This document shows, in pieces, positions 25,434 through 33,336 of a stretch of 64,000 nucleotides of DNA (within the stretch, counting starts at the first letter, position 1; each line of letters starts with the position of its first letter). Origin of the DNA: Acidaminobacter sp. (GTDB lineage Bacteria; Bacillota; Clostridia; Peptostreptococcales; Acidaminobacteraceae); NCBI RefSeq assembly GCF_030247605.1, contig NZ_JAOTSB010000016.1:1-64000 (forward strand), given 5' to 3'. A program made the position numbers and the translations under genes. The notes beneath the pieces were generated by a model. The model did not search any database. It had not been told where the DNA came from and was given only the letters and a program-made list of their open reading frames with translations.

Positions 25434-26132
25434 TTGGATCAAATTGCGATATCTACCGCGGCGTTCTGCCTTTGGGACATCCCGCCGGAGGAAAAACTTC
25501 TGATTGGCCGGAATTTGGGTTTTGAACATGTTGAAATTGCTCTCAGCACAGAAGCCATGGTGCGAAAGTTTCTCGATTTTTTGAACACGTGTGAGTTTGC
25601 TGGAAGTTATAAACAGATCGCGCTGCATGCCCCCTGGCATGGCATTGCTTATGGGAAAAGCGCCAGATCTGAAAAATTGGTCGTTCAGCTTACTGAAATA
25701 GTTGACCGGCTCGGGATTCAGTCGGTCGTCTTCCACTGTGACTGCATTCAGAATCCGAAAAGTCTTGTGGCATCAGGCCTTCCGATTGTTCTTGAAAACA
25801 CCGCTGTACCGGAAAGTTGGGAACGATTTTCAAACTTCCTCAACAATTACCCGTGGCGCGTATCCCTCAACCTGAACAAAGCCACTCGCGACCATGGACA
25901 TTTGGAAAGGATTCTTGAGACTTGGCGCCACAGAATTGAACGGGTTCACCTCAGCGGTCATGTTGACGGTCGGGGGCGAATGCCTCTCAAAACCACGTGT
26001 CAGTTGAATTGCCTTGAGAAAATTAAGGGCTTGAAGGTGCCGATGGTTTTGGAAGGCCTCTTTCCGCCAGGAAATACTCTTTCGATCGCCGAAGAGCGCC
26101 ATTTGGTCAAGATGATCCTTACCGACAATTGA
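25434..26132 (+). CDS. TIM-barrel protein, xylose isomerase-like / AP endonuclease 2 family
   Basis: 232 residues. The pattern of a sugar-phosphate isomerase/epimerase-type barrel is visible: ISTAAFCLW at strand 1, FEHVEIAL at strand 2, ALHAPW (metal histidine), VVFHCDC, IVLENT with a glutamate, VSLNLNKA, VHLSGHVDGRG and VLEGLFP with the last glutamate. A metal-dependent isomerase or hydrolase is inferred; the substrate is unknown. Start TTG 25434 is set by GGGGTGAGG; the upstream frame has no binding site. It stands alone with its own terminator. Confidence 0.7.
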   Translation: MDQIAISTAAFCLWDIPPEEKLLIGRNLGFEHVEIALSTEAMVRKFLDFLNTCEFAGSYKQIALHAPWHGIAYGKSARSEKLVVQLTEIVDRLGIQSVVFHCDCIQNPKSLVASGLPIVLENTAVPESWERFSNFLNNYPWRVSLNLNKATRDHGHLERILETWRHRIERVHLSGHVDGRGRMPLKTTCQLNCLEKIKGLKVPMVLEGLFPPGNTLSIAEERHLVKMILTDN

Positions 26133-26190
26133 ACATGGATATTCAATAGGAAAAACATTATAAAATTTTGTCGACGACTCATAACGATTG

Positions 26191-26227
26191 AAAAAACTGA
26201 TGGTTCCGGGAGAGTGATCAGTTTTTT
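26191..26227. terminator. Hairpin terminator
   Basis: AAAAAACTGAT / ATCAGTTTTTT, perfect 11-base arms. Confidence 0.85.
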
Positions 26228-26369
26228 CGATTGGAAAATTCAACTTAAGTCTTATAAAATCACTGTAGTTGATAGCGACAAACACTGGTTAAACCAACGC
26301 TCAGAGCAGCATGTAAGGGACCTGTAAAGTTCAATCTGCGTTTGACTGAGGACTTAAGGTGGGCAGCGT

Positions 26370-27065
26370 ATGAAGTACATAAGCAAGAAAAAATTGATTG
26401 CAGCCTTAATGCTGACGGTGATGCTCCTGACTTGCCGTTTTTTTATGTCCTCCGGAATGCTTCATCACATGGGTGCAGAGGGCATAAAGGACTATATAGC
26501 GTCATTTGGCATCTGGGGTCCTGTTATCTACATGATCATGTTTTCTGTAATACCCTCAGGATCAATTATTGCCATTGCAGGTGGGATGGCCTTTGGTTTG
26601 TATTATGGTGCCGTCTACACCCTTATTGGCGCTGTTATAGGCGCCAGTGTGGCCTTTTATGTCTCAAGACATTTAGGGCGGGAAGCTGTGGAAAAAAGGC
26701 TGCATGGAAGGATGAAACGCTTTGACGAGCACATTCAGCGGGGCGGATTTCTGATGATCCTCATTCTCAGGCTGATTCCAATCATCCCCTTTAATGTCGT
26801 CAGCTATGGGGCGGGTTTGACCAAAATCAAATTTATGGATTACTTTTGGTCGACTTTGATTGGCATTATTCCCGGTGTCCTGATTTTTACCAATTTAGGA
26901 GATAAGGCTTTGGACGTCAAATCCCCTGAGTTCCTGATTGCGTCAGGGTTGCTGGTCGCAATGATTGCAGCATCCATTCTACTGAAAAGAAAGTACTCTT
27001 TCGACGATTTACAGTCAATAATTCTAAAACGGGAAATTGATAAAGGCAGTACTGCCAAACTTTAA
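26370..27065 (+). CDS. TVP38/TMEM64 (DedA-like) membrane protein, YdjX/YdjZ type
   Basis: 231 residues with five to six hydrophobic segments. The conserved SNARE-associated/VTT core is present: GSIIAIAGGMAFGLYYGAVY (about 68-87), YVSRHLGREAVEKRL, then FLMILILRLIPIIPFNVVSY (about 126-145) with the reentrant-helix Arg-Leu-Pro-x-x-P signature. Homologs YdjX and YdjZ lie in the E. coli ydjXYZ-ynjABCDEF locus. The family includes lipid scramblases and transporters. It is first in the block with a second paralog and a selenocysteine rhodanese. Confidence 0.88.
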   Translation: MKYISKKKLIAALMLTVMLLTCRFFMSSGMLHHMGAEGIKDYIASFGIWGPVIYMIMFSVIPSGSIIAIAGGMAFGLYYGAVYTLIGAVIGASVAFYVSRHLGREAVEKRLHGRMKRFDEHIQRGGFLMILILRLIPIIPFNVVSYGAGLTKIKFMDYFWSTLIGIIPGVLIFTNLGDKALDVKSPEFLIASGLLVAMIAASILLKRKYSFDDLQSIILKREIDKGSTAKL

Positions 27066-27092
27066 TAAAGTTTGCTTAAACTATGAAATGGA

Positions 27093-27827
27093 GTGATTAA
27101 AATTAAAGCGTTCTTTAAGAGCAATCTCGGAAAAATCTCAGCAGTGCTGCTGGTTGTGGCCATTTACCTCTTGGTACCCGCTGTCAAAGTGAATGTCAAC
27201 CAGGCGATCTTCATCCTTCAGAACGTTGATGTCGATCTTGCCAGACAATACATATTAGGGTTTGGGGTCTGGGCGCCTGTCGTCTCGTTCCTTCTCATGA
27301 TGCTTCAGTCCTTGTTTGCGCCCCTTCCAGCGTTTATCATTACCTTTGCGAATGCTGCGCTCTTTGGTTGGGTGAAAGGAGCTATTCTATCCTGGTCCAG
27401 CGCCATGGCCGGCGCGGCACTGTGTTTCTTCCTGGCGAAGTATCTTGGCCGCGATTTTGTCGAAAAACTGTCGTCCAAGTCGGCAGTCCAGATGATTGAC
27501 GACTTCTTCAAGAACTATGGCAAATACGCGATCCTTATCGCTCGACTTCTGCCCTTTATCTCTTTTGATATAGTCAGTTACGCAGCCGGTCTAACCTCAA
27601 TGAGATTTTGGCCGTTCTTTATTGCGACAGGGATTGGTCAGTTGCCAGCGACGATCATATATTCTTACATTGGAAGTATGCTCACAGGCACTGCCAGAAC
27701 GTTTGTCATGGGTCTTCTGATTCTGTTCGCAGTCAGTACTCTGGTCTTTCTGCTTAAAAAAGTATGGAATGATAAAGCGAAAAATCCCAAAAAAAAGAAG
27801 GAGGAAAACATCATTGAACGTACATAA
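27093..27827 (+). CDS. TVP38/TMEM64 (DedA-like) membrane protein, second paralog
   Basis: 244 residues and the same architecture as the preceding gene: FAPLPAFIITFANAALFGWV (about 71-90), KYLGRDFVEKL, and AILIARLLPFISFDIVSYAA (about 148-167) with the conserved Arg-Leu-Leu-Pro. A basic C-terminal tail rich in Lys follows. The start is uncertain: GTG 27093 overlaps the only purine-rich site (GGAGTGA, 27090-27096); an ATT codon at 27102 has better spacing. The end overlaps the rhodanese start by 14 bases, so the two are coupled. Two paralogs may act as a heteromer. Confidence 0.85.
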   Translation: MIKIKAFFKSNLGKISAVLLVVAIYLLVPAVKVNVNQAIFILQNVDVDLARQYILGFGVWAPVVSFLLMMLQSLFAPLPAFIITFANAALFGWVKGAILSWSSAMAGAALCFFLAKYLGRDFVEKLSSKSAVQMIDDFFKNYGKYAILIARLLPFISFDIVSYAAGLTSMRFWPFFIATGIGQLPATIIYSYIGSMLTGTARTFVMGLLILFAVSTLVFLLKKVWNDKAKNPKKKKEENIIERT

Positions 27828-28779
27828 GAAAAAACTGTCAGTACTGCTTATGTTAGTCTTGGCACTGGCGGCTGCGCTGTCGGGCTGCGCGCCGTCTGCG
27901 GCCCCGCAAAGTTCTGAAGAACCAGAACAGGCTGGGTTTGACCTGTCCGTCTACAAGAATAACGACTTCCTGATCACACCTCAGGATCTCAAAGCCATGT
28001 TGGGCAGTGAGGACTTGGTACTCGTCGACGCTAACAAGCCCGACGTTTACGGCAAAGAGCACATTCCAGGCGCGATCAGCGCTGGGCTTCATTCTTTTTC
28101 CAACACTGTGGGTAAACCCGGTGAACCAGGCTGGGGCACCATTCTCGACAAGGACGCCCTGACTGAAAAACTGAACGCTATGGGCATTAACAACGAAAAA
28201 ACGGTTGTCTTTTATTCCGACGTCTTCAAAGGTCCTGGTGCCGATGGTCGCGCCGTCTGGCAGCTTCAAATGGCCGGCATGGACAATGTCAAGCTGTTGG
28301 TGGGTGGACTCAGCTACTGGAAAGAGCTTGGCTATGAAGTGACTGCGGAGGTCTCTGAACCTGTTCCAACAACGGGCGTAGTTCTAAAAGACTACGACGA
28401 GAGCTTTGGCGCAACAAAAGACTATGTCTTTGAAAATCTAGGAAAACAAGTTCTGATCGACGTCAGAACCCCTAAGGAATATGGTGGTTCTCAAAATGCC
28501 GGAGAACCAAGAGGCGGCCATATTACTGGAGCCACAAATCTTCTCTGGTTGGACCTGCTTAATGAGAACGGCACGCCTAAGTCTCCGGAAGAAATCACCA
28601 AAATCATGGCAGACGCCGGCGTCTCACCTGAGGACGACTTCACCCTCTACTGAACTATGGGCATCAGATCTGGATACACATCCATGATCCTCAGAGCCGT
28701 GGGCTTTGAGAACGTTAGAAACTACGAAGCGTCCATCTATGAGTGGGGCGGAGATTCGTCCATGCCAATGGAAAAATAG
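27814..28779 (+). CDS. Selenocysteine-containing rhodanese (sulfurtransferase) lipoprotein, YnjE-like
   Basis: 321 residues if TGA 28651-28653 is read as selenocysteine (U280). Start TTG 27814 after AAGGAGG. Lipobox LSGC gives an exported, membrane-anchored protein. Two rhodanese domains: the N-terminal one (about 50-170: LVLVDANKPDVYGKEHIPGA) lacks an active-site Cys; the C-terminal one (about 205-312: VLIDVRTPKEYG, RGGHITGA) leads into TLY-U-TMGIRSGYTS. The in-frame TGA falls exactly where the catalytic cysteine of the C-x-x-G-x-R-S loop belongs. The frame then stays open for 41 codons that supply the expected rhodanese end (LRAVGFENVRNYEASIYEW), stopping at TAG 28777-28779. A conceptual stop at TGA would remove the catalytic loop. 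It likely transfers sulfur or selenium outside the membrane. Confidence 0.9.
28667..28689 (+). promoter_or_regulatory. Candidate bacterial SECIS hairpin
   Basis: GATC-T-GGAT-ACAC-ATCC-AT-GATC folds into two stacked 4-base stems with a bulged U on the 5' side. The loop begins 22 bases after the UGA, inside the range known for bacterial SECIS elements. The loop itself lacks a G unless the first GG pair opens. The fold was made by eye. Confidence 0.55.
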
Positions 28780-28788
28780 TGTCACCTC

Positions 28789-28823
28789 AGGGCTGAACTC
28801 GGAAGCGAGTCACAGCCCTTTTT
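28789..28823 (+). terminator. Terminator after the selenocysteine rhodanese
   Basis: AGGGCTG-a-ACTCG-gaag-CGAGT-ca-CAGCCCT then TTTT. Its place after TAG 28779, not after the TGA, supports read-through. Confidence 0.85.
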
Positions 28824-28876
28824 ATCCATAATCCCGATCGATTGCTGTTCGGTTTTGTGACTGAAAGGAAAGAGCT

Positions 28877-29623
28877 ATGTATAGTCAATCTGCAAACTGG
28901 GCTACAAAGATCTCTGGACTTGAAAAAAGGGTGTTTCCGTGGCGAGCATCGGAGATAAAAAAAGGTCGCCCGGTATTTTTCCCTGGATGCAACCTTGTGA
29001 ATTTTCTGCCGGAAACATCTTTGATGACGGTCAATGCTTTGAGAGCTTTTGACTGTGGCTGGATGTTTGATTGCTGTGGAAAGCCTTTGAGTTTAAAAGG
29101 CGACCAAACTGGCGCGGCAGCCATTCTCAGCCGAATTGAAATGGAAATCAGACGTCATCAGATCCCGGAAATGATTGTGGCCTGCCCGAATTGCCATCAA
29201 GTCTTCGGCAAGCATCTCAGTATTCCTGTGACGGATATCTATGATTTCTTGAAGCGGGAAGGCTATAAGCTGCCGCAGACCTCAGTGCCAATCAGAGTGT
29301 TTACCCCATGTCCGGATCGTGGTACCGGGAAGATTGCAGGTTCCATTGAGGCCCTCCTTGGATCTGAAATTGTCAGTTCAAAAGGCCTGCCATGCTGTGG
29401 TCTGGGTATGAAGCAGCCGGTCATGGCGAAAGAGGCGCTTAAGACCATCCAAAAGACGGCACCGGAAATGAAAGCTTACTGTGCCAGCTGTTATGGGCAT
29501 CTAAGCAAAAACGGCGTCAGGATGACAGGACATGTCCTGTCCGAGGTCATGGGGCTGGAAGAAAAACCATCGGCAGGGCTAAAGAAAGCTTTGAACCGGT
29601 TCCGGCCAAAGCTTTGGAAATAG
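28877..29623 (+). CDS. CCG-domain (HdrB/GlpC-like) iron-sulfur protein
   Basis: 248 residues. Cysteine-rich CCG domains: FFPGCNLVNF (about 36), FDCCGKPLSL (about 65), ACPNCHQVFG (about 97), then TPCPDRG, LPCCGLGMKQP and CASCYGHL. Two Cys-Cys-Gly motifs with the partner cysteines are the signature of HdrB-type noncubane [4Fe-4S] sites that handle thiols or disulfides. No membrane segment is visible, so it is probably cytoplasmic. Placed next to a sulfurtransferase, it may process a persulfide or selenide. Start ATG 28877 after GAAAGGAAAGAG. Confidence 0.82.
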   Translation: MYSQSANWATKISGLEKRVFPWRASEIKKGRPVFFPGCNLVNFLPETSLMTVNALRAFDCGWMFDCCGKPLSLKGDQTGAAAILSRIEMEIRRHQIPEMIVACPNCHQVFGKHLSIPVTDIYDFLKREGYKLPQTSVPIRVFTPCPDRGTGKIAGSIEALLGSEIVSSKGLPCCGLGMKQPVMAKEALKTIQKTAPEMKAYCASCYGHLSKNGVRMTGHVLSEVMGLEEKPSAGLKKALNRFRPKLWK

Positions 29624-29635
29624 GAGGATGAGTCA

Positions 29636-30226
29636 ATGCTGGACACCTACGGACGAAAAACCATAGATCCGCCTGTGCGGCTTCTTGCAGGGCTTTTTCA
29701 CCGCGCGGGTCTGACCCCCAATGTCGTGACCATGGCGGCTTTTGTTGTGGGCTGCGCCTCAGCCGGACTTTTGGCCATGGGTCATCCCTGGTGGGGGGGG
29801 CTGGCATTGTGGCTGTCCGGGCTTCTGGATGTCGCTGACGGTGAACTCGCCAGACTGACCAAATCCCAGAGCGCCTCCGGGGCACTTCTGGACCTGATTC
29901 TGGACCGCATGGTGGAAGCGCTGGTACTGCTTGGCATGGTGATTCATGAGCCTGAGCTTGCCATTGTGGTTATCTTGTTCCTGATCAGCGTCATTTTCAA
30001 CTTCTCGACGTTTTTGGCCGCCGGCGCGTTAATGACGAATGCCGGCAAAAAGAGTATGCATTATGATCCGGGGCTGATTGAGCGAACGGAGACCTTTGTC
30101 TTTTTCACCGCTGCCATCCTGCTTCCGGACTATAGCTTGTGGATTCTGTGGGCCTTGACGGGATTGATTGTTCTGACTGGAATACGAAGATTTTTTCAGG
30201 TGTTTGACGCGCTGAGACAGCCTTAG
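29636..30226 (+). CDS. CDP-alcohol phosphatidyltransferase family protein, YnjF-like
   Basis: 196 residues with four to six membrane helices. The catalytic motif D-G-x2-A-R-x8-G-x3-D-x3-D is complete: DGELARLTKSQSASGALLDL followed by ILD (about residues 66-88). It transfers a phosphatidyl-type group from a CDP-alcohol to a hydroxyl acceptor, or the reverse class of reaction, in the membrane. E. coli ynjF lies in the matching locus. The start ATG 29636 is 12 bases after the CCG gene with AGGAGG, so it is cotranscribed. Confidence 0.88.
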   Translation: MLDTYGRKTIDPPVRLLAGLFHRAGLTPNVVTMAAFVVGCASAGLLAMGHPWWGGLALWLSGLLDVADGELARLTKSQSASGALLDLILDRMVEALVLLGMVIHEPELAIVVILFLISVIFNFSTFLAAGALMTNAGKKSMHYDPGLIERTETFVFFTAAILLPDYSLWILWALTGLIVLTGIRRFFQVFDALRQP

Positions 30227-30288
30227 GATGTTGAGGCTGCTCGGCTCTTATTGAGACATAAATTATGTGAATGTAAAGGAGAACTACC

Positions 30289-31596
30289 ATGCGCCCACTG
30301 AACAGACCTATGACAGAAATAGGAAACACACACAAAAGGCTTTTGAGCCTCATTCTCGCCGGAGTCCTTGCTGCTGGCGCCCTAGTGGGCTGCGGTCAAG
30401 CCACACCAGCCGCAGAAGAGGCGGATCAGACTGCTGCAGTCTTTGCCAGCTGGTCTGAGGTGGAAGAAGCCGGCCGCGACCAGACCGTCACTATCTTGAT
30501 GTGGGGCGGCAATGAACTCGTAAATACTTACATGGATACGACAGTCTCAAGCTATCTAAAAGAGACTTACAACATAACTTTGAACCGGGTCCCTATGAAT
30601 CCGCCGGACTATCTGAGTCTGCTGCTCAATGAAAAAACTGCCGGTGTGGCAGAGGGCTCCGCGGATCTTCTCTGGATCAACGCGGAGAACTTCAGGACTG
30701 CCAAGGAGGGCGGCCTGCTCTGGGGCCCTTATGATCAACTCCTTGAGAATCAGACGAAGTATTATGAGACGTCCGCCGGCGACCTGAACTCAGACTCCGG
30801 GATCCCTATTGAAGGCATGGAAGCTATCTGGGGCAGAGCGCAGCTCGTCTTGACCACTGACACAGCCAGAGTCGAGGCGCCGCCAAAATCCTATAAGGCA
30901 TTGCTGGAATGGGCCAAAGCCAATCCGGGGCGCTTTACCTATCCTAACCCTATGGAAGATTTCGCAGGCAGCGCCTTTGTCAGAAGCGCCCTGTATGAAT
31001 TGACAGGGGAGAGTGACTGGAGCGCTGACCTGACCGAAGAGGCCTTCAAAGAAAAAGCGCAGCCGGTGTTTGACTACTTCAATGAACTTAAACCCTACCT
31101 GTGGCGTGAGGGGACAGTCTACCCGTCCAGCCAGGCGCAGCTGGATGAGCTCTTTAAGAACAATGAAGTCGACTTCACAATTGGCTTTGAGCTGGGCAAG
31201 ACAGCGGGTCAAGTGGCGGCCGGCGCGTATCCGGAGACAGCGGAGGCTTATGTGTTTGATACCGGGACCATCGGCAACGCGCACTACCTGGCAGTGCCTT
31301 TCAACGCCCCTCAGAAGGCCGCGGCGCTGCTGACCATCAACGCGCTGCAGAGTCCGGAACTTCAGCTTGAAAAGTTCAAACCGGCGGTGTGGGGGGACAT
31401 GCCTGCCTTTGATGCAGCGGCACTTTCTGAAGAAGAACAAGCAGCATTGAAGGCCATTGAAGCCGAGGTGTTCCCTATGCCCCTTGAGGCGCTGGCGGAG
31501 CGGCGTTTGCCGGAGCTGAAGGCCGTTTACATTGACTGGATTGAAATGCTCTGGTCGGAAATAGCTGGCGCGAGCAACCGTGCCGGAGCTAAATAG
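30289..31596 (+). CDS. ABC transporter substrate-binding lipoprotein, YnjB-like
   Basis: 435 residues. Lipobox ALVGC with Cys about 36. The solute-binding fold opens VTILMWGGNELVNTYMDT (about 68), and TLNRVPMNPPDYLSLLLNEK + TAG resembles YnjB and other group-2 binding proteins. It is followed directly by a two-in-one permease and an ATPase, in the order of ynjBCD. Its ligand is unknown. Start ATG 30289 after AAAGGAGAA. Confidence 0.85.
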   Translation: MRPLNRPMTEIGNTHKRLLSLILAGVLAAGALVGCGQATPAAEEADQTAAVFASWSEVEEAGRDQTVTILMWGGNELVNTYMDTTVSSYLKETYNITLNRVPMNPPDYLSLLLNEKTAGVAEGSADLLWINAENFRTAKEGGLLWGPYDQLLENQTKYYETSAGDLNSDSGIPIEGMEAIWGRAQLVLTTDTARVEAPPKSYKALLEWAKANPGRFTYPNPMEDFAGSAFVRSALYELTGESDWSADLTEEAFKEKAQPVFDYFNELKPYLWREGTVYPSSQAQLDELFKNNEVDFTIGFELGKTAGQVAAGAYPETAEAYVFDTGTIGNAHYLAVPFNAPQKAAALLTINALQSPELQLEKFKPAVWGDMPAFDAAALSEEEQAALKAIEAEVFPMPLEALAERRLPELKAVYIDWIEMLWSEIAGASNRAGAK

Positions 31597-33335
31597 TGGA
31601 AGGGCGCCGGGCAACGTGGCGCTTTTGGGCACAGCTGATCCCGGCCATGATTCCCACTACGCTGTGTCTGGTTTTTGGACTGGCTGAGGTTCTGAAGCTC
31701 GCTCTGGGTTATGTGCCAATCCTGGACATGAGGGCAATGACGCTGGGTTATTTCACTTCATTGTGGCAGCGCCCGGATTTCTGGCGGGACGTGGTCTACA
31801 CTGCCGGATTCAGTGCCGCCGCAGCATTTTTGATTGTCCTTATGGGCGCCTTTCTAGCCTGGACGCTCTCGGGAAGCAGTCGCCTGGCCATGAAAGTACT
31901 GATCAGCCTGTGCCTCGCAGTAACGGTGATTTTGCCTTACGGCGTCGTGGCGCTGGCGACCCAGTCACTGATGGGGCAATCCGGATTTCTGGCCAGAGTA
32001 GCAGCCCAGTGGCACTGGATCGAAACGCCCTCTGAGTTTCCGGTCTTTCTCTACACACCCTTTGGTCTTGGACTTTGGTTTCCGTATCTATGGAAAGGCA
32101 GCGCCTTCGTGGCGCTGATCCTAAAACCTTACTACGACAAAATCCGCAACACCTTTGAGCTCGAGGCCAGAACCCTTGGCGCCGGCGGTCTGACGCTGTG
32201 GCACAGCCTGTATCTGCCTTCCGCGGCCGGTCTTATTGCTTTGGCGGGGGGTGTTATGTTCGCCTTCATTTTTGGCAGCTTTGAGGTCCCGGTCTGGCTT
32301 GGGGCATTGACGCCCGAGCTGCTGCCTGCCAGGTACTACGCGCTGCTCCTTCACCCGGACCTGCACAGACTGCCGGAGCGCATGGCGCTGGTGATTACCC
32401 TGGCGGTTCTGTGCCTTGTTTTGACTTTGATTTTTGTCGCGCTGCTCCATCAGGCCTTCAAACGAGGACTGGGTTATAAGCACTGGCTGGCACCGCTGAC
32501 CCGAAAACTTGGCGTGACCCCACGGTCCGGAGAACGGTCAAGGTTGGTGACCGCCTGGCTTTATGCTTTAGTGATTTTGCTGCCCGTAGTCTGGTTCCTC
32601 CTCTACGGCCTATCTCCCTCTCTGAGATTCCCGCAAGTGGTGCCGGATTTTTCAGGCGCAGCAGCGCGCACTTGGAGCGTTGTGACTGACCCCATGCTTC
32701 AGAGGGCTTTGAAGCAGAGTCTGATGATCTCGGGTCTCACTGGGGTGCTGGCGAGCCTCGCGGGCTTTAGCGCGGGGAGGGCCCTCTCTAAGAAGCAGGC
32801 TGTGAAGGGGCGATCCGCTGCCATGGTGATCCTGGCTTTGCCGCTGCTGTTTCCCGGTGTCGTTCTGATCACGGGGGCACAGATGGCCAGCATCCGGCTG
32901 GGCTATTACGGCTCCTGGCTTTCCGTGGTAATCTGTCATATTGCCATAGTCGTCCCCTATGCTGTGGGGCTTCAGTTCCAGTATCAAAGCCAGTCTGGCC
33001 ACGCTCAGGAAGAGGCGGCGAGAACGCTGGGCGGTCGTCCCCTGGACTATCTTGTCAGAGTGCTGCTGCCCTCTACACTGCCGCCGCTCATTCTCAGCTT
33101 TTCCCTGGCTTTTTTAATGTCACTCACGGAAACCTTCTCCACTCAGATGACCAGCGGCGGCCGAATCACTACCCTGGGTGCATTGCTGATCCCCGCGCTG
33201 GAATATGGTGATCTGTTCAGGGGGAGCCTGTATACCCTAATCTTTGTTTTAATCAACGGCAGCCTTTTTCTGACGGCCCATGCCGTTTCGAAGTCCTGGA
33301 TCAACCGCTCCGACTACAGAAAGGAAAATTACTAG
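31596..33335 (+). CDS. ABC transporter permease, YnjC-like (fused two-domain)
   Basis: 579 residues with about 12 membrane helices, made of two BPD_transp_1 permease halves fused in one chain (about 1-285 and 320-575). Coupling motifs: EARTLGAGGLTLWHSLYLP (about 190) and EEAARTLGGRPLDYLVRVLL (about 470). The fused design matches E. coli YnjC and iron/thiamine-type importers. The GTG start shares one base with the upstream stop (TAGTG), so translation is coupled. Confidence 0.88.
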   Translation: MEGRRATWRFWAQLIPAMIPTTLCLVFGLAEVLKLALGYVPILDMRAMTLGYFTSLWQRPDFWRDVVYTAGFSAAAAFLIVLMGAFLAWTLSGSSRLAMKVLISLCLAVTVILPYGVVALATQSLMGQSGFLARVAAQWHWIETPSEFPVFLYTPFGLGLWFPYLWKGSAFVALILKPYYDKIRNTFELEARTLGAGGLTLWHSLYLPSAAGLIALAGGVMFAFIFGSFEVPVWLGALTPELLPARYYALLLHPDLHRLPERMALVITLAVLCLVLTLIFVALLHQAFKRGLGYKHWLAPLTRKLGVTPRSGERSRLVTAWLYALVILLPVVWFLLYGLSPSLRFPQVVPDFSGAAARTWSVVTDPMLQRALKQSLMISGLTGVLASLAGFSAGRALSKKQAVKGRSAAMVILALPLLFPGVVLITGAQMASIRLGYYGSWLSVVICHIAIVVPYAVGLQFQYQSQSGHAQEEAARTLGGRPLDYLVRVLLPSTLPPLILSFSLAFLMSLTETFSTQMTSGGRITTLGALLIPALEYGDLFRGSLYTLIFVLINGSLFLTAHAVSKSWINRSDYRKENY

Positions 33336-33336
33336 G

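Noticed and set aside
28651..28653. TGA as a true stop, making the rhodanese a truncated or broken gene
   Set aside because: The downstream 41 codons encode the expected rhodanese end in the same frame, and the TGA is at the catalytic residue; selenocysteine explains both facts.
30790..31632. 280-codon antisense frame opposite the YnjB-like gene
   Set aside because: Arg/Leu/Cys-rich shadow with no recognisable domain; the sense gene is clearly a binding protein.
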